64,000 bases of DNA from Avibacterium avium (GCF_900454535.1 NZ_UGSP01000001.1:538501-602500); one strand, 5' to 3'. Shown: positions 7,279 through 20,296, numbered from the stretch's first letter. Notes: a model not told the origin generated them from the letters alone. Numbers and translations are program-made.

Positions 7279-8811
7279 ATGCTTAACTTATCAGAAAAAA
7301 ATATTCACTTATCGGCACAAGCCGAAAATAAACAGCAAGCCATTGAATTGGTGGCGCAAGCGCTTGAGCAAGCGGGCAATGTGGAAGCAGGATATTTAGC
7401 AGGAATGTTGGCGCGCGAAACGCAAACGTCCACCTTTTTAGGCAACGGCATTGCCATTCCACACGGCACGTTGGAAACACGTCCAATGGTGAAAGAAACG
7501 GGCGTGCAAGTGTTTCAGTTTCCACAAGGGATTGAATGGGGCGACGGCAACAAAGCCTATGTGGTGATTGGCATTGCTGCCCGTTCAGATGAGCATTTAA
7601 CCTTGCTGCGTCAGCTTACTCAAGTGCTAGGCGATGAAGAAAAAGCGGCGAAATTGGCGACATTACAAGAGGTAGAAAAATTCCGTGCCATTTTAATGGG
7701 CGAAGAAACGCTGGAAGTGAAAAGCGAAGATCTGAGCCTTGATGTGGATACTGAAAGCCTGCTTACTTTAATTGCGATTAATGCCGGCAAATTGCAAAAC
7801 CAAGGCGCGGTGAATAATCAATTTGTGGCAGAGGTGATCGCCTCTCCTGCATTGCCACTGGGCGGCGGCTTATGGCTTACCGATTCGGTGCAAGGCAACG
7901 AGAAAAATGCCCTTGCGTTCAGCCGCGCAAAGCAAGCTTTCCAGCATAATCATAAAGAAGTGAAAGGCGTGCTAACGGTGGCTTGCGTGAATGAGCAAAT
8001 TGATGAGCTACTCGCACGATTACTAGAAAATTCCGTGCAGCAAGCCTTATTAAACGGAAATTCTCAGCAAATTTTGACCGCACTTAATGGTGGTGAGGTG
8101 AGCGTTGAAAGCCCAGCGCCTGCCAATACCAGTAGCGAAAATGCAGGCACGGTTATCGGTACATTCACCGTGCGTAATGAACACGGCTTGCACGCGCGCC
8201 CTTCGGCTGTGTTAGTGAATGAAGTGAAAAAATTCGCCTCAAAAATTACGGTGGAAAATCTCACCCGTGGCGGTGAAGCCATTAGCGCTAAAAGCCTGAT
8301 GAAAATCGTGGCATTGGGCGCAACTCTTGGACATCGTTTACGTTTTAGCGCGGTGGGTGAAGATGCCAAACAAGCCATTGAAGCCATTGGTAAAGCCATT
8401 GCGGACGGCTTGGGGGAAGAAGTGTCCTCTTTATCGCCGAAAGAGCCAGATCACATTGAAGTGATTAGCGAAAGTAACACAGCTAGTGGAAAAACTGCAG
8501 AAAAAACCACCGCACTTGATAATCAAGATCCAAGCGAAAGTGTTGAAGCGGTGTTTGTGGTGCGTAACGAACACGGTTTGCACGCACGCCCTGCCGCCGT
8601 ATTAGTTAATGAAGTGAAGAAATATAACGCCTCAGTAGCAGTGCAAAATGTGGATCGCGATAGCCAATTAGTTAGCGCTAAAAGTTTGATGAAAGTAGTG
8701 GCGCTTGGTGTGGTGAAAGGACATCGTTTACGTTTCGTAGCAACTGGTGAAGAAGCACAAAAAGCCCTTGATGGCATTGGTGCGGCGATTGAAGCTGGCT
8801 TGGGTGAGTAG
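7279..8811 (+). CDS. fruB: Fructose PTS diphosphoryl transfer protein FruB (EIIA-M-HPr-HPr)
   Basis: This fusion carries phosphate from Enzyme I to the fructose permease FruA. Domain order: EIIA-Fru at about 1-145 with phospho-histidine His62 in IAIPHG; a middle M domain to about 285; then two HPr domains at about 291-380 and 422-510. Both HPr copies keep the active-site motif HGLHARP (His305 and His435) and the regulatory-type serine motif SAKSLMK. E. coli FruB has only one HPr domain (376 residues against 510 here). GGAGG lies just before the start. It heads fruBKA. An uptake sequence lies in each linker (around 8077 and 8507). Confidence 0.93.
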   Translation: MLNLSEKNIHLSAQAENKQQAIELVAQALEQAGNVEAGYLAGMLARETQTSTFLGNGIAIPHGTLETRPMVKETGVQVFQFPQGIEWGDGNKAYVVIGIAARSDEHLTLLRQLTQVLGDEEKAAKLATLQEVEKFRAILMGEETLEVKSEDLSLDVDTESLLTLIAINAGKLQNQGAVNNQFVAEVIASPALPLGGGLWLTDSVQGNEKNALAFSRAKQAFQHNHKEVKGVLTVACVNEQIDELLARLLENSVQQALLNGNSQQILTALNGGEVSVESPAPANTSSENAGTVIGTFTVRNEHGLHARPSAVLVNEVKKFASKITVENLTRGGEAISAKSLMKIVALGATLGHRLRFSAVGEDAKQAIEAIGKAIADGLGEEVSSLSPKEPDHIEVISESNTASGKTAEKTTALDNQDPSESVEAVFVVRNEHGLHARPAAVLVNEVKKYNASVAVQNVDRDSQLVSAKSLMKVVALGVVKGHRLRFVATGEEAQKALDGIGAAIEAGLGE

Positions 8812-8834
8812 GATTAGGTGAGTAGGAGTTGATA

Positions 8835-9776
8835 ATGGCAAAAGTGGCAACCATCACGTTAAATACCGCCTATGATTTAGTGGGGCGGTTAAAACGTATT
8901 GAGCTGGGTGAAGTGAATACGGTGGAAACCTTGGGCTTATTCCCTGCAGGCAAAGGCATCAACGTGGCAAAAGTGTTGAAAGATTTAGGCGTTGATGTAG
9001 CGGTGAGTGGTTTCCTTGGTCGTGATAATCAAGGGGATTTCAACACAATGTTTGCGGAGCTAGGCTTAGAAGATCGCTTTCAGCGTGTGGCGGGTAAAAC
9101 TCGCATAAACGTGAAAATCACCGAAACAGAGGCCGATGTTACGGATCTCAATTTCCTAGGCTATGAAATTTCACCACAAGATTGGCAAAATTTTGTGCAG
9201 CAATCCTTGTTGTTATGCAAAGATTTTGACATTGTCGCAGTGTGTGGCAGCTTGCCGCGCGGTGTTAGTCCAACAGATTTTGCAGATTGGCTCAAACAGC
9301 TACAACAAGCTGGCGTAAAAGTGGTGTTAGACAGCAGTAATGCAGCACTCAGTGCGGGGTTATCCGCCAATCCTTGGCTAGTGAAACCCAATCATCGTGA
9401 GCTTGAGGCTTGGGCAGGGCATTCCTTACCAACCCTAGAAGACATCATCGCTGCCGCAGAAAAATTACGCGCACAAGGCATTGCTAATGTGATTATTTCA
9501 ATGGGCGCGGACGGTTCTTTGTGGTTAAGCGAACAAGGTGTGATCCAAGCGAAGCCACCAAAATGTGAACAAGTGGTTAGCACCGTGGGCGCGGGCGATT
9601 CGATGGTGGCAGGGCTAATTTATGGCTTGAGTAAATCACTTTCACAGCAAGACACCTTGGCGTTTGCCAGTGCGGTGTCTGCCTTTGCGGTATCGCAAAG
9701 CAATGTGGGCGTGAGTGATCCTGCGTTATTAACACCAATCTTAGAAAAAGTAGAAATTTCAGTGATTAAAGGGTAG
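8835..9776 (+). CDS. fruK: 1-phosphofructokinase FruK
   Basis: FruK phosphorylates fructose 1-phosphate to fructose 1,6-bisphosphate with ATP. It belongs to the PfkB sugar kinase family: GLFPAGKGINVAKVL is the N-terminal substrate signature and TVGAGDSMVAGL the C-terminal anion-hole motif with the catalytic aspartate; KPNHRELEAW is also typical. The start at 8835 is chosen because AGGAG (8823-8827) precedes it; an in-frame TTG two codons upstream is unlikely. 313 residues is normal. It sits between fruB and fruA with short gaps (23 and 4 bases). Confidence 0.95.
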   Translation: MAKVATITLNTAYDLVGRLKRIELGEVNTVETLGLFPAGKGINVAKVLKDLGVDVAVSGFLGRDNQGDFNTMFAELGLEDRFQRVAGKTRINVKITETEADVTDLNFLGYEISPQDWQNFVQQSLLLCKDFDIVAVCGSLPRGVSPTDFADWLKQLQQAGVKVVLDSSNAALSAGLSANPWLVKPNHRELEAWAGHSLPTLEDIIAAAEKLRAQGIANVIISMGADGSLWLSEQGVIQAKPPKCEQVVSTVGAGDSMVAGLIYGLSKSLSQQDTLAFASAVSAFAVSQSNVGVSDPALLTPILEKVEISVIKG

Positions 9777-9780
9777 AACA

Positions 9781-11487
9781 ATGAAGATTTTTTTGACAAA
9801 CACACAACAATTAGGCAATGCCAAAGCCTTTTTGATTAAACAGGTGCTGGCTGCGGCAGCAAAACAGCAAGGCGATGACGTGGTGGCAGAAGCTAACCAA
9901 GCGGATTTAGTGATCGCCTTAGGTGGTGCGCCAAATAACAGCGCATTACGAGGCAAAAAACTGTTTGTGGCAGAGGTGGAAAACGCCTTTAATGCACCAG
10001 AAGCGACCTTGAAACAGGCACAGGCGGAAGCGGTGGAATATCAGCCTGCGGAAAATTCAAATGGGGCGGAAAATAAAAGTGCGGTACAAAATGCGCCAGA
10101 TTTTTCTAATCAAACGAAAAATATTGTGGCAGTTACCGCTTGCCCAACAGGCGTGGCGCATACTTTTATGTCTGCGGAAGCCATTGCTGAATATGCCAAA
10201 AAGCAAGGCTGGAATGTGAAAGTGGAAACCCGTGGACAAGTGGGTTCGAGCAATATCATTTCCCCTGAAGATGTGGCGAATGCGGATCTTGTTTTTATTG
10301 CTGCTGATATTGATGTGGATTTAAGCAAGTTTGAAGGCAAGCTGATGTATCGCACCTCCACTGGGCTTGCGCTGAAGAAAACAGCACAAGAATTTGAAAA
10401 AGCCTTCAAAGAAGCGAAAATTTACACAGGGGCAAATGCAGCTAAAGTACAAGTCAGCGAAGAAAGCACGGGTGAGCGTAAAGGCTTGTATAAACACCTG
10501 ATGACAGGGGTTTCCCATATGTTGCCATTGGTGGTCGCAGGGGGCTTGCTAATCGCTATTTCTTTTATGTTTGGGATTGAAGCCTTTAAAGATCCGAATA
10601 TTGCAGGTGGTTTACCAAAAGCCTTGATGGATATTGGTGGCGGTGCAGCATTCCACTTAATGATTGCCGTGTTCGCAGGTTATGTGGCGTTTTCTATCGC
10701 TGATCGTCCCGGATTAGCCGTGGGTTTAATTGGCGGTATGCTCGCTACCACCGCAGGTGCAGGGATTTTAGGCGGGATTATTGCCGGCTTGCTTGCAGGT
10801 TATGTGGTGAAATTCTTAAACCAAGCCATTCAATTACCAGCCAGCTTAAGTTCATTAAAACCGATTTTAATTTTGCCATTGCTCGGTTCTGCGATTGTCG
10901 GTTTGGTGATGATTTATCTGATCAATCCACCAGTAAAAGGCTTAATGGACGCATTAGTGGAATGGCTCAACACAATGGGACAAAGCAATGCGTTGTTATT
11001 AGGCGCGGTGCTGGGTGCGATGATGTGTGTGGATATGGGCGGCCCAGTGAACAAAGCGGCTTATACTTTCGGCACAGGTTTAATCGCTTCTGGCGTTTAC
11101 ACCCCAATGGCTGCGGTAATGGCAGCGGGTATGGTGCCACCGATTGGAATGGCAATTGCTACATTATTAGCACGCAAAAAATTCACTGCTAATCAACGTG
11201 ATGCAGGTAAAGCCTCTTTCGTATTAGGTTTATGCTTTATTTCTGAAGGTGCATTGCCATTTGTGGCGGCTGATCCTGTGCGCGTAATTGCATCAAGCAT
11301 TATTGGTGGTGCAGTGGCTGGCGCGATTTCTTTAGGCTTATCCATCGGCTTACAAGCCCCACACGGTGGTTTATTCGTGATTCCATTTGTAACTCAGCCA
11401 TTAATGTATTTAGCGGCAATTGCTATTGGTGCGGTGCTAACAGGCGTGATTTATGCAGTTATTAAGCCAAAACTTACGGAAAAATAA
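9781..11487 (+). CDS. fruA: Fructose-specific PTS permease FruA (EIIB'BC)
   Basis: FruA imports fructose and phosphorylates it to fructose 1-phosphate in the inner membrane. A degenerate IIB' domain (about 1-95, no active-site cysteine) is followed by the working IIB domain (about 115-215, Cys121 in VTACPTGVAHTF) and a membrane IIC domain (about 235-565) with LPLVVAGGLLIA and the conserved DMGGPVNKAAY segment. The 568-residue length matches the family. An uptake sequence sits in the linker between the two IIB domains. A strong terminator follows. Confidence 0.95.
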   Translation: MKIFLTNTQQLGNAKAFLIKQVLAAAAKQQGDDVVAEANQADLVIALGGAPNNSALRGKKLFVAEVENAFNAPEATLKQAQAEAVEYQPAENSNGAENKSAVQNAPDFSNQTKNIVAVTACPTGVAHTFMSAEAIAEYAKKQGWNVKVETRGQVGSSNIISPEDVANADLVFIAADIDVDLSKFEGKLMYRTSTGLALKKTAQEFEKAFKEAKIYTGANAAKVQVSEESTGERKGLYKHLMTGVSHMLPLVVAGGLLIAISFMFGIEAFKDPNIAGGLPKALMDIGGGAAFHLMIAVFAGYVAFSIADRPGLAVGLIGGMLATTAGAGILGGIIAGLLAGYVVKFLNQAIQLPASLSSLKPILILPLLGSAIVGLVMIYLINPPVKGLMDALVEWLNTMGQSNALLLGAVLGAMMCVDMGGPVNKAAYTFGTGLIASGVYTPMAAVMAAGMVPPIGMAIATLLARKKFTANQRDAGKASFVLGLCFISEGALPFVAADPVRVIASSIIGGAVAGAISLGLSIGLQAPHGGLFVIPFVTQPLMYLAAIAIGAVLTGVIYAVIKPKLTEK

Positions 11488-11557
11488 CTGCACTTTATTT
11501 GCGCTATGAGTATAAACATTAGGTTTTATAGCGTTTAGATAAAGAAATTAGATGAAT

Positions 11558-11610
11558 AAAATGGATTATTTTTGACGATAAATTAATTTGTCAAAATAAT
11601 CCATTTTTTA
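11558..11610 (+). terminator. Terminator of the fruBKA operon
   Basis: Long arms at 11558-11576 and 11590-11607 pair over 18 base pairs with one bulged T and a 13-base loop. The right arm runs into TTTTTT. It separates the fru operon from the ribosomal operon. Confidence 0.88.
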
Positions 11611-11622
11611 CGAAGACTGTTG

Positions 11623-12095
<473 letters not shown>

Positions 12096-12105
12096 GGAGT
12101 AAGAA

Positions 12106-13295
<1,190 letters not shown>

Positions 13296-13331
13296 TTTAC
13301 TACTTTATTTTGGAATCGGAGTAAAAGCACA

Positions 13332-13724
13332 ATGAGTATGCAAGATCCAATCGCAGATATGTTGACCCGTATTCGTAACGGTCAAGCTGCGAATAAAATT
13401 GTGATCAGTATGCCTTCATCCAAGCTAAAAGTGGCAATTGCCAATGTATTAGCTGAAGAAGGTTATATTGAAAGTGTTAAAGTTTTAGAAGGTGCTAAAC
13501 CTGAACTGGAAATCACTTTAAAATATTTCCAAGGGAAACCAGTTGTAGAAAGCATTCAACGCGTAAGCCGTCCTGGTCTTCGTATTTATAAACGTAAAGA
13601 CGAATTACCAAAAGTTATGGGTGGTTTAGGTGTAGCTGTAATTTCTACATCTCAAGGTGTAATGACTGATCGCAAAGCTCGTCAAGAGGGCTTAGGCGGT
13701 GAAGTTATTTGTTATGTAGCTTAA
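13332..13724 (+). CDS. rpsH: 30S ribosomal protein S8
   Basis: S8 binds helix 21 of 16S rRNA and is the translational repressor of the spc operon. The 130-residue protein begins [18 protein letters not shown] and ends with the typical [13 protein letters not shown] precedes the start. Confidence 0.98.
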   Translation: MSMQDPIADMLTRIRNGQAANKIVISMPSSKLKVAIANVLAEEGYIESVKVLEGAKPELEITLKYFQGKPVVESIQRVSRPGLRIYKRKDELPKVMGGLGVAVISTSQGVMTDRKARQEGLGGEVICYVA

Positions 13725-13739
13725 TAGAGAGGTAGGAAA

Positions 13740-14273
13740 ATGTCTCGTGTTGCAAAAGCACCTGTTAGTATTCCTGCCGGCGTTGAGGTAAAACTTGACG
13801 GACAGCTACTAACAGTTAAAGGTAAGAATGGCGAGTTATCTCGCACTATTCATAACTCAGTTGAAGTTAAACAAGATAATAATGAATTAACTTTCACTCC
13901 TCGTGAAGGCGTGGTTGGTGCTGACGCACAAGCGGGTACAGCGCGTGCATTAGTTAATGCAATGGTTATCGGTGTTACTGAAGGCTTCACTAAGAAGTTA
14001 CAATTGGTGGGTGTTGGTTATAGAGCACAAATGAAAGGCAACGTAGTTGCATTAAGTTTAGGTTTTTCACACCCTGTTGAGCATACATTACCTGCAGGCG
14101 TTACTGGTGAATGTCCATCACAAACAGAAATCGTTCTGAAAAGTGCAGACAAACAGTTAATCGGTCAAGTAGCCGCAGATATTCGTGCTTATCGCCGTCC
14201 TGAGCCTTATAAAGGTAAAGGTGTACGTTACGCTGATGAAGTTGTACGTACAAAAGAGGCTAAGAAGAAATAA
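13740..14273 (+). CDS. rplF: 50S ribosomal protein L6
   Basis: L6 binds 23S rRNA near the sarcin-ricin loop. The 177-residue protein has the two tandem L6 domains and the C-terminal signature [15 protein letters not shown]. Normal length and position in the operon. Confidence 0.98.
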   Translation: MSRVAKAPVSIPAGVEVKLDGQLLTVKGKNGELSRTIHNSVEVKQDNNELTFTPREGVVGADAQAGTARALVNAMVIGVTEGFTKKLQLVGVGYRAQMKGNVVALSLGFSHPVEHTLPAGVTGECPSQTEIVLKSADKQLIGQVAADIRAYRRPEPYKGKGVRYADEVVRTKEAKKK

Positions 14274-14286
14274 TTAAGGTAACACT

Positions 14287-14640
14287 ATGGATAAGAAATC
14301 AGCTCGTATCCGTCGTGCAGCTCGCGCTCGTCATATGATGAGAGAGCAAGGTGTAACTCGTTTAGTAGTTCACCGTACTCCTCGCCATATCTATGCGCAA
14401 GTAATCGCACCAAACGGTTCAGAAGTGCTTGCCGCTGCTTCTACAGTTGAGAAAGCAATCAGTGAGCAAGTTAAATATACCGGTAATAAAGATGCTGCTG
14501 CAGTAGTTGGTAAAATTGTTGCAGAAAGAGCCTTAGAAAAAGGCATCAAAGACGTAGCATTCGACCGTTCCGGTTTTAAATATCATGGTCGCGTCCAAGC
14601 TTTAGCGGATGCTGCCCGTGAAGCTGGTCTACAGTTCTAA
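14287..14640 (+). CDS. rplR: 50S ribosomal protein L18
   Basis: L18 brings 5S rRNA to the large subunit. The 117-residue protein shows the basic N-terminus ([16 protein letters not shown]) and the conserved end [22 protein letters not shown]-type sequence (positions 14572-14637). Normal length. Confidence 0.98.
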   Translation: MDKKSARIRRAARARHMMREQGVTRLVVHRTPRHIYAQVIAPNGSEVLAAASTVEKAISEQVKYTGNKDAAAVVGKIVAERALEKGIKDVAFDRSGFKYHGRVQALADAAREAGLQF

Positions 14641-14655
14641 TAGAGGTAATTTTAG

Positions 14656-15156
<501 letters not shown>

Positions 15157-15162
15157 TGGACA

Positions 15163-15342
15163 ATGGCTAAAACTATTAAAGTAACTCAAGTTCGTAGTTC
15201 TATCGCTCGTTTACCGAAGCATAAAGCTACCTTGCGTGGACTAGGTCTTCGCCGTATGCACCATACTGTTGAGTTAATCGATACTCCTGCAGTACGTGGA
15301 ATGATTAACCAAGTTTCATATATGGTTAAAGTGGAGGAATAA
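15163..15342 (+). CDS. rpmD: 50S ribosomal protein L30
   Basis: A short gene of 59 codons between rpsE and rplO. Its product begins [14 protein letters not shown] and contains the L30 core [20 protein letters not shown] (15229-15288), ending MVKVEE. The start ATG at 15163 is 6 bases after the rpsE stop. Length equals E. coli L30. Confidence 0.97.
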   Translation: MAKTIKVTQVRSSIARLPKHKATLRGLGLRRMHHTVELIDTPAVRGMINQVSYMVKVEE

Positions 15343-15346
15343 GAGA

Positions 15347-15781
15347 ATGCGTTTAAATACTCTATCTCCGGCTGAAGGTGCTAAACATAGTGCAAAACGC
15401 TTAGGTCGTGGTATTGGTTCAGGCTTAGGTAAAACAAGTGGTCGTGGTCATAAAGGTCAGAAATCTCGTACTGGTGGCGGTGTTCGTCGCGGGTTCGAAG
15501 GTGGTCAAATGCCTTTATATCGTCGTTTACCAAAATTTGGTTTTACCTCAATGAAATCAGCGGTAACTGCGGAAGTTCGTTTGAATGATTTAGCAAAAGT
15601 TGAAGGTAATGTTGTAACATTAGACACTTTAAAAGTGGCTAATGTATTAACTAAAGATATTCAATTTGCAAAAGTTATTCTTTCAGGCGAAGTTAAAGGT
15701 GCTGTAACTATTCGTGGCTTACGCGTAACTAAAGGCGCTAAAGCAGCGATTGAAGCAGCTGGCGGTTCAGTTGAGGAATAA
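15347..15781 (+). CDS. rplO: 50S ribosomal protein L15
   Basis: L15 is a late-assembly 23S rRNA-binding protein. The glycine- and arginine-rich N-terminal half ([19 protein letters not shown]) and the C-terminal signature around [21 protein letters not shown] are typical. 144 residues. Confidence 0.98.
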   Translation: MRLNTLSPAEGAKHSAKRLGRGIGSGLGKTSGRGHKGQKSRTGGGVRRGFEGGQMPLYRRLPKFGFTSMKSAVTAEVRLNDLAKVEGNVVTLDTLKVANVLTKDIQFAKVILSGEVKGAVTIRGLRVTKGAKAAIEAAGGSVEE

Positions 15782-15788
15782 TTAATAA

Positions 15789-17114
15789 ATGGCTAAACAA
15801 CCAGGTTATCAAAGTAGAACCACACAAGGTGGAACAGGAGAGCTAAGATCTCGATTACTATTTGTATTGGGCGCTCTTATTGTTTTTCGTATCGGTTCTT
15901 TCATTCCGGTTCCTGGTATTGATGCAGCTGTTTTAGCTCAATTGCTTGAGCAACAAAAAGGTACCATCATTGATATGTTCAATATGTTTTCTGGTGGTGC
16001 CTTGAGTCGTGCGTCAGTTTTTGCATTAGGTATTATGCCGTATATTTCGGCATCTATTATCATTCAATTGCTGACAACGGTTCATCCAGCATTAGCTGAA
16101 TTAAAGAAAGAAGGTGAAGCAGGTCGCCGTAAAATTAGTAAGTACACTCGTTATTCAACGTTAGTACTTGCTACTATTCAGGCAATTGGTATTTCAACTG
16201 GTTTACCAAATATGCTACCAGGTTTAGTGCCAAACTTAGGTTTTGGTTTCTACTTTACTGCGGTAATTAGCTTAGTAACAGGTTCAATGTTCTTGATGTG
16301 GTTAGGTGAGCAAATTACAGAACGCGGTATTGGTAATGGTATCTCTTTAATTGTTTTTGCTGGTATTGTTGCAGGATTACCATCAGCGATAGGAGCAACA
16401 ATCGAACAAGCTCGCCAAGGGCAAATACATTTGTTAGCGCTTCTGTTAATCGCTGTAATTGTTTTTGCAGTAGTTTTCTTTGTTGTCTTTGTTGAAAGAG
16501 GACAACGTAGAATTAAAGTTGAGTATGCTAAACGTCAACAAGGTCGTCAAATTTTAGGTGGGCATACTACTCATCTTCCACTGAAAGTGAATATGGCAAG
16601 CGTAATGCCGGCAATTTTTGCTTCAAGTGTAATTTTGTTCCCAGCAACATTAACCTCTTGGTTTGGACAAGGAACAAATTTTGATTGGCTAACTGATCTT
16701 TCAATGCTATTGCATCCAGGTCAGCCGTTATATCTCATCGTTTATGCTATCGCAATTATATTCTTCAGCTTTTTCTATACTGCGATGCAATTTAATCCAC
16801 GTGAAACAGCAGACAATTTGAAAAAATCTGGTGCATTTATTCCAGGGATTAGACCAGGTGAACAAACATCACGTTATATTGATAAAATTATGACTCGCTT
16901 AGCTTTAATTGGCGGTCTATATATTACGTTTGTATGTTTAGTTCCTTATATTATGACATCAGCTTGGAACGTTCGTTTTGATTTTGGTGGAACTTCTTTG
17001 TTGATTGTTGTAGTTGTAATTATGGATTTCATCGTTCAGATTCAAAGTTATTTAATGTCAAATAAATATGAATCTGCGCTGAAAAAAGCAAACCTTAAAG
17101 GTTTAGGGCAGTAA
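15789..17114 (+). CDS. secY: Protein translocase subunit SecY
   Basis: SecY is the channel of the SecYEG translocon in the inner membrane. The 441-residue protein has ten membrane segments; SecY signature 1 ([20 protein letters not shown]) lies near residues 70-90 and [17 protein letters not shown] is in the helix 5 region. It follows rplO by 7 bases, as is usual for spc operons. Confidence 0.98.
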   Translation: MAKQPGYQSRTTQGGTGELRSRLLFVLGALIVFRIGSFIPVPGIDAAVLAQLLEQQKGTIIDMFNMFSGGALSRASVFALGIMPYISASIIIQLLTTVHPALAELKKEGEAGRRKISKYTRYSTLVLATIQAIGISTGLPNMLPGLVPNLGFGFYFTAVISLVTGSMFLMWLGEQITERGIGNGISLIVFAGIVAGLPSAIGATIEQARQGQIHLLALLLIAVIVFAVVFFVVFVERGQRRIKVEYAKRQQGRQILGGHTTHLPLKVNMASVMPAIFASSVILFPATLTSWFGQGTNFDWLTDLSMLLHPGQPLYLIVYAIAIIFFSFFYTAMQFNPRETADNLKKSGAFIPGIRPGEQTSRYIDKIMTRLALIGGLYITFVCLVPYIMTSAWNVRFDFGGTSLLIVVVVIMDFIVQIQSYLMSNKYESALKKANLKGLGQ

Positions 17115-17138
17115 TGCCATATAGATAAGGGATAAGCA

Positions 17139-17252
17139 ATGAAAGTTCGTGCTTCCGTAAAGAGATTATGTCGTAACTGTAAAATTGTTAAACGTGAAGG
17201 TGTTGTACGTGTATTGTGCAGCGATCCTAAGCATAAACAACGTCAAGGTTAA
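17139..17252 (+). CDS. rpmJ: 50S ribosomal protein L36 (zinc-binding form)
   Basis: A 37-residue ribosomal protein. The zinc ribbon is intact: Cys11, Cys14, Cys27 and His32 in the pattern CX2CX12CX4H. The start ATG is at 17139, 24 bases after the secY stop. It closes the spc operon; 141 bases separate it from rpsM. Confidence 0.96.
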   Translation: MKVRASVKRLCRNCKIVKREGVVRVLCSDPKHKQRQG

Positions 17253-17315
17253 TTCATAATTTTTCTTGCAAAGAACCAGCTGGGCATATATAATGCTCAG
17301 CTCATTTATGTCCTT

Positions 17316-17401
17316 GATATACTGTTTGAGTATCCTGAAAACGGGCTTTTCAAGATCAGTATATCAATTTAGTTAAAATAATAGGAGTGCATAGTGGCCC
17401 G
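17316..17401 (+). promoter_or_regulatory. Alpha-operon ribosome binding site (S4-binding mRNA pseudoknot)
   Basis: This matches the E. coli S4 autoregulatory leader of the alpha operon. Three helices can be read directly. GATATACTG (17316-17324) pairs with CAGTATATC (17357-17365). TGAAAA (17336-17341) pairs with TTTTCA (17347-17352). The loop CGGGC (17342-17346) pairs with GCCCG (17397-17401) across the GTG start of rpsM, forming the pseudoknot. The outer stem differs in sequence from E. coli but keeps pairing. Bound S4 should trap the ribosome and repress rpsM-rplQ. Confidence 0.9.
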
Positions 17402-17750
17402 TATTGCAGGCATTAACATTCCTGATCAAAAACATACTGTAATTGCATTAACTTCAATTTACGGTATCGGCAAAACTAGAGCAAAAGCTATTTGTGCTGC
17501 AACAGGAATTGCTGAAGACGTTAAGATCAGAGAATTGTCTGAAGAGCAGATTGATAAACTGCGTGACGAAGTTGGTAAATTTACCGTTGAAGGTGACTTA
17601 CGTCGTGAAGTAACACTTAACATTAAACGTCTATTAGACTTAGGTTGTTATCGTGGTTTACGTCATCGTCGTAGCTTACCGGTGCGTGGTCAACGTACTA
17701 AAACTAATGCGCGTACCCGTAAGGGTCCACGTAAGCCGATCAAGAAATAA
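17394..17750 (+). CDS. rpsM: 30S ribosomal protein S13
   Basis: S13 sits in the 30S head and contacts the P-site tRNA and L5. The 118-residue protein starts [13 protein letters not shown] and has the S13 signature [19 protein letters not shown]. The start is GTG, preceded by AGGAG, and is part of the S4 pseudoknot. First gene of the alpha operon. Confidence 0.98.
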   Translation: MARIAGINIPDQKHTVIALTSIYGIGKTRAKAICAATGIAEDVKIRELSEEQIDKLRDEVGKFTVEGDLRREVTLNIKRLLDLGCYRGLRHRRSLPVRGQRTKTNARTRKGPRKPIKK

Positions 17751-17765
17751 GTCGGGGTAAATTAA

Positions 17766-18155
<390 letters not shown>

Positions 18156-18183
18156 GACGTATTAGGATAGTTGGAGAAAGAAA

Positions 18184-18804
18184 ATGGCAAGATATTTGGG
18201 TCCAAAACTCAAGCTAAGCCGTCGTGAAGGTACTGACTTATTCCTTAAGTCAGGAGTACGCGCGATTGATTCAAAATGTAAAATTGATACAGCACCCGGT
18301 CAACACGGTGCTCGTAAACCGCGTTTGTCAGACTATGGTAGTCAATTACGTGAAAAACAAAAAGTTCGTCGTATCTATGGTATTTTAGAACGTCAATTCC
18401 GTAACTACTATAAAGAAGCAAACCGTTTAAAAGGTAATACTGGTGAAAACTTACTAGTATTATTAGAAGGTCGATTGGATAACGTTGTTTATCGCATGGG
18501 ATTTGCAGCTACTCGTGCTGAAGCTCGCCAATTAGTGAGCCATAAATCAGTAGTTGTGAATGGTCGTGTTGTTAACATTCCATCATTCCAAGTTTCAGTT
18601 AATGATGTTGTAGCTATTCGTGAAAAATCTAAGAAACAAGCTCGTATTAAAGCGTCATTGGAACTAGCAGAGCAAAGAGAAAAACCAACTTGGTTAGAAG
18701 TTGATTCTGCAAAAATGGAAGGTGTGTTCAAACGTGTTCCTGAACGTTCTGATTTATCAGCAGATATTAACGAACATCTGATCGTAGAGCTTTATTCTAA
18801 ATAA
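18184..18804 (+). CDS. rpsD: 30S ribosomal protein S4
   Basis: S4 nucleates 30S assembly and represses the alpha operon by binding the leader before rpsM. The 206-residue protein has the S4 RNA-binding domain in its second half ([19 protein letters not shown]). Length equals E. coli S4. Confidence 0.98.
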   Translation: MARYLGPKLKLSRREGTDLFLKSGVRAIDSKCKIDTAPGQHGARKPRLSDYGSQLREKQKVRRIYGILERQFRNYYKEANRLKGNTGENLLVLLEGRLDNVVYRMGFAATRAEARQLVSHKSVVVNGRVVNIPSFQVSVNDVVAIREKSKKQARIKASLELAEQREKPTWLEVDSAKMEGVFKRVPERSDLSADINEHLIVELYSK

Positions 18805-18836
18805 TAGTTAAAGCTTCGTAGCAAAGAGAGGATAAA

Positions 18837-19826
18837 ATGCAGGGTTCTGTTACAGAATTTTTAAAACCACGTTTAGTTGATATTGAGCAAATTAGCCCAA
18901 CTCATGCTAAAGTGATCTTAGAGCCGTTAGAGCGTGGTTTTGGCCATACTCTAGGTAATGCATTACGCCGAATTCTTCTTTCTTCAATGCCAGGTTGTGC
19001 TGTAACTGAAGTAGAAATTGATGGTGTTTTACATGAGTATAGTAGTAAAGAAGGTGTTCAGGAAGATATTCTTGAAGTGCTTCTTAACCTAAAAGGCCTA
19101 GCGGTTAAAGTTCAGAATAAAGATAACGTATTTCTGACACTACATAAATCTGGAATTGGCCCTGTTGTTGCAGCTGACATTATCCATGATGGTGATGTTG
19201 AGATTGTGAATCCTGAGCATGTAATTTGCCACCTAACAGACGAAAACGCATCAATTGATATGCGTATTCGTGTTCAGCGTGGCCGAGGTTATGTGCCAGC
19301 TTCTTCACGTGCTCATAACCAAGATGAAGAGCGTCCTATTGGTCGTTTATTGGTTGATGCTTGTTATAGCCCTGTTCAACGTATTGCTTATAATGTAGAA
19401 GCGACTCGTGTTGAACAACGTACTGATTTAGATAAATTAGTTATTGAGCTTGAAACAAATGGCACTATTGAGCCGGAAGAATCGATTCGCCGTGCAGCAA
19501 CAATTTTAGCAGAGCAACTAGATGCATTCGTTGATTTGCGAGATGTTCGTCAGCCTGAAGTCAAGGAAGAAAAACCGGAATTTGATCCGATTCTTTTACG
19601 TCCTGTTGATGACTTAGAGCTGACAGTTCGTTCTGCTAACTGTTTGAAAGCAGAAACAATTCACTATATCGGTGATCTAGTACAACGTACAGAAGTTGAG
19701 CTATTAAAAACACCTAATCTTGGTAAGAAATCACTTACTGAAATTAAGGATGTGCTAGCTTCTCGTGGCTTATCACTTGGTATGCGCCTTGAAAATTGGC
19801 CACCAGCAAGTATTGCTGAAGATTAG
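18837..19826 (+). CDS. rpoA: DNA-directed RNA polymerase alpha subunit
   Basis: RpoA dimerises to start RNA polymerase assembly. The 329-residue protein has an N-terminal domain (to about 235; [20 protein letters not shown]) and a C-terminal domain (from about 248; [19 protein letters not shown], then [18 protein letters not shown]) that binds UP elements and activators such as CRP and FNR. Encoded between rpsD and rplQ as usual. Confidence 0.98.
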   Translation: MQGSVTEFLKPRLVDIEQISPTHAKVILEPLERGFGHTLGNALRRILLSSMPGCAVTEVEIDGVLHEYSSKEGVQEDILEVLLNLKGLAVKVQNKDNVFLTLHKSGIGPVVAADIIHDGDVEIVNPEHVICHLTDENASIDMRIRVQRGRGYVPASSRAHNQDEERPIGRLLVDACYSPVQRIAYNVEATRVEQRTDLDKLVIELETNGTIEPEESIRRAATILAEQLDAFVDLRDVRQPEVKEEKPEFDPILLRPVDDLELTVRSANCLKAETIHYIGDLVQRTEVELLKTPNLGKKSLTEIKDVLASRGLSLGMRLENWPPASIAED

Positions 19827-19865
19827 TGGTCATTGGGTTAAGATTTTTCTGAGAAGGATAAGATC

Positions 19866-20252
19866 ATGCGCCATCGTAAGAGTGGTCGTCAACTGAACCG
19901 TAATAGCAGCCATCGTAAAGCGCTGTTCCGTAATTTAGCAAGTGCATTAGTTAGTCATGAAATCATCAAGACAACATTGCCAAAAGCAAAAGAATTACGT
20001 CGTGTAGTTGAGCCGTTAATCACATTAGCAAAAGAAGACAGTGTTGCAAATCGTCGTTTAGCTTTTGCGCGTACACGTAACATTGAAACTGTTGCGAAAT
20101 TATTCAACGAATTAGGTCCACGTTTTGCACAACGTGCTGGAGGATATACCCGTATCCTTAAATGTGGTTTCCGTGCTGGGGACAATGCACCAATGGCATA
20201 CATTGAGTTAGTAGATCGTCCAGCAGCTGAAGAAGCTTCAGCATCTGAATAA
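19866..20252 (+). CDS. rplQ: 50S ribosomal protein L17
   Basis: L17 is a 23S rRNA-binding protein near the peptide exit. The 128-residue protein starts [20 protein letters not shown], typical of the family. Last gene of the alpha operon; two consecutive hairpins follow. Confidence 0.98.
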   Translation: MRHRKSGRQLNRNSSHRKALFRNLASALVSHEIIKTTLPKAKELRRVVEPLITLAKEDSVANRRLAFARTRNIETVAKLFNELGPRFAQRAGGYTRILKCGFRAGDNAPMAYIELVDRPAAEEASASE

Positions 20253-20257
20253 TATAT

Positions 20258-20290
20258 AAAAATATAGCGGTTTTTACCGCTATATTTTTT
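20258..20290. terminator. Bidirectional terminator after rplQ
   Basis: A perfect 14-base-pair stem (20258-20271 with 20276-20289) and TTTT loop begin 6 bases after the rplQ stop. Runs of A and T on both sides allow termination in both directions, which suits the convergent rplQ and selB. Confidence 0.9.
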
Positions 20291-20296
20291 AGTTCC

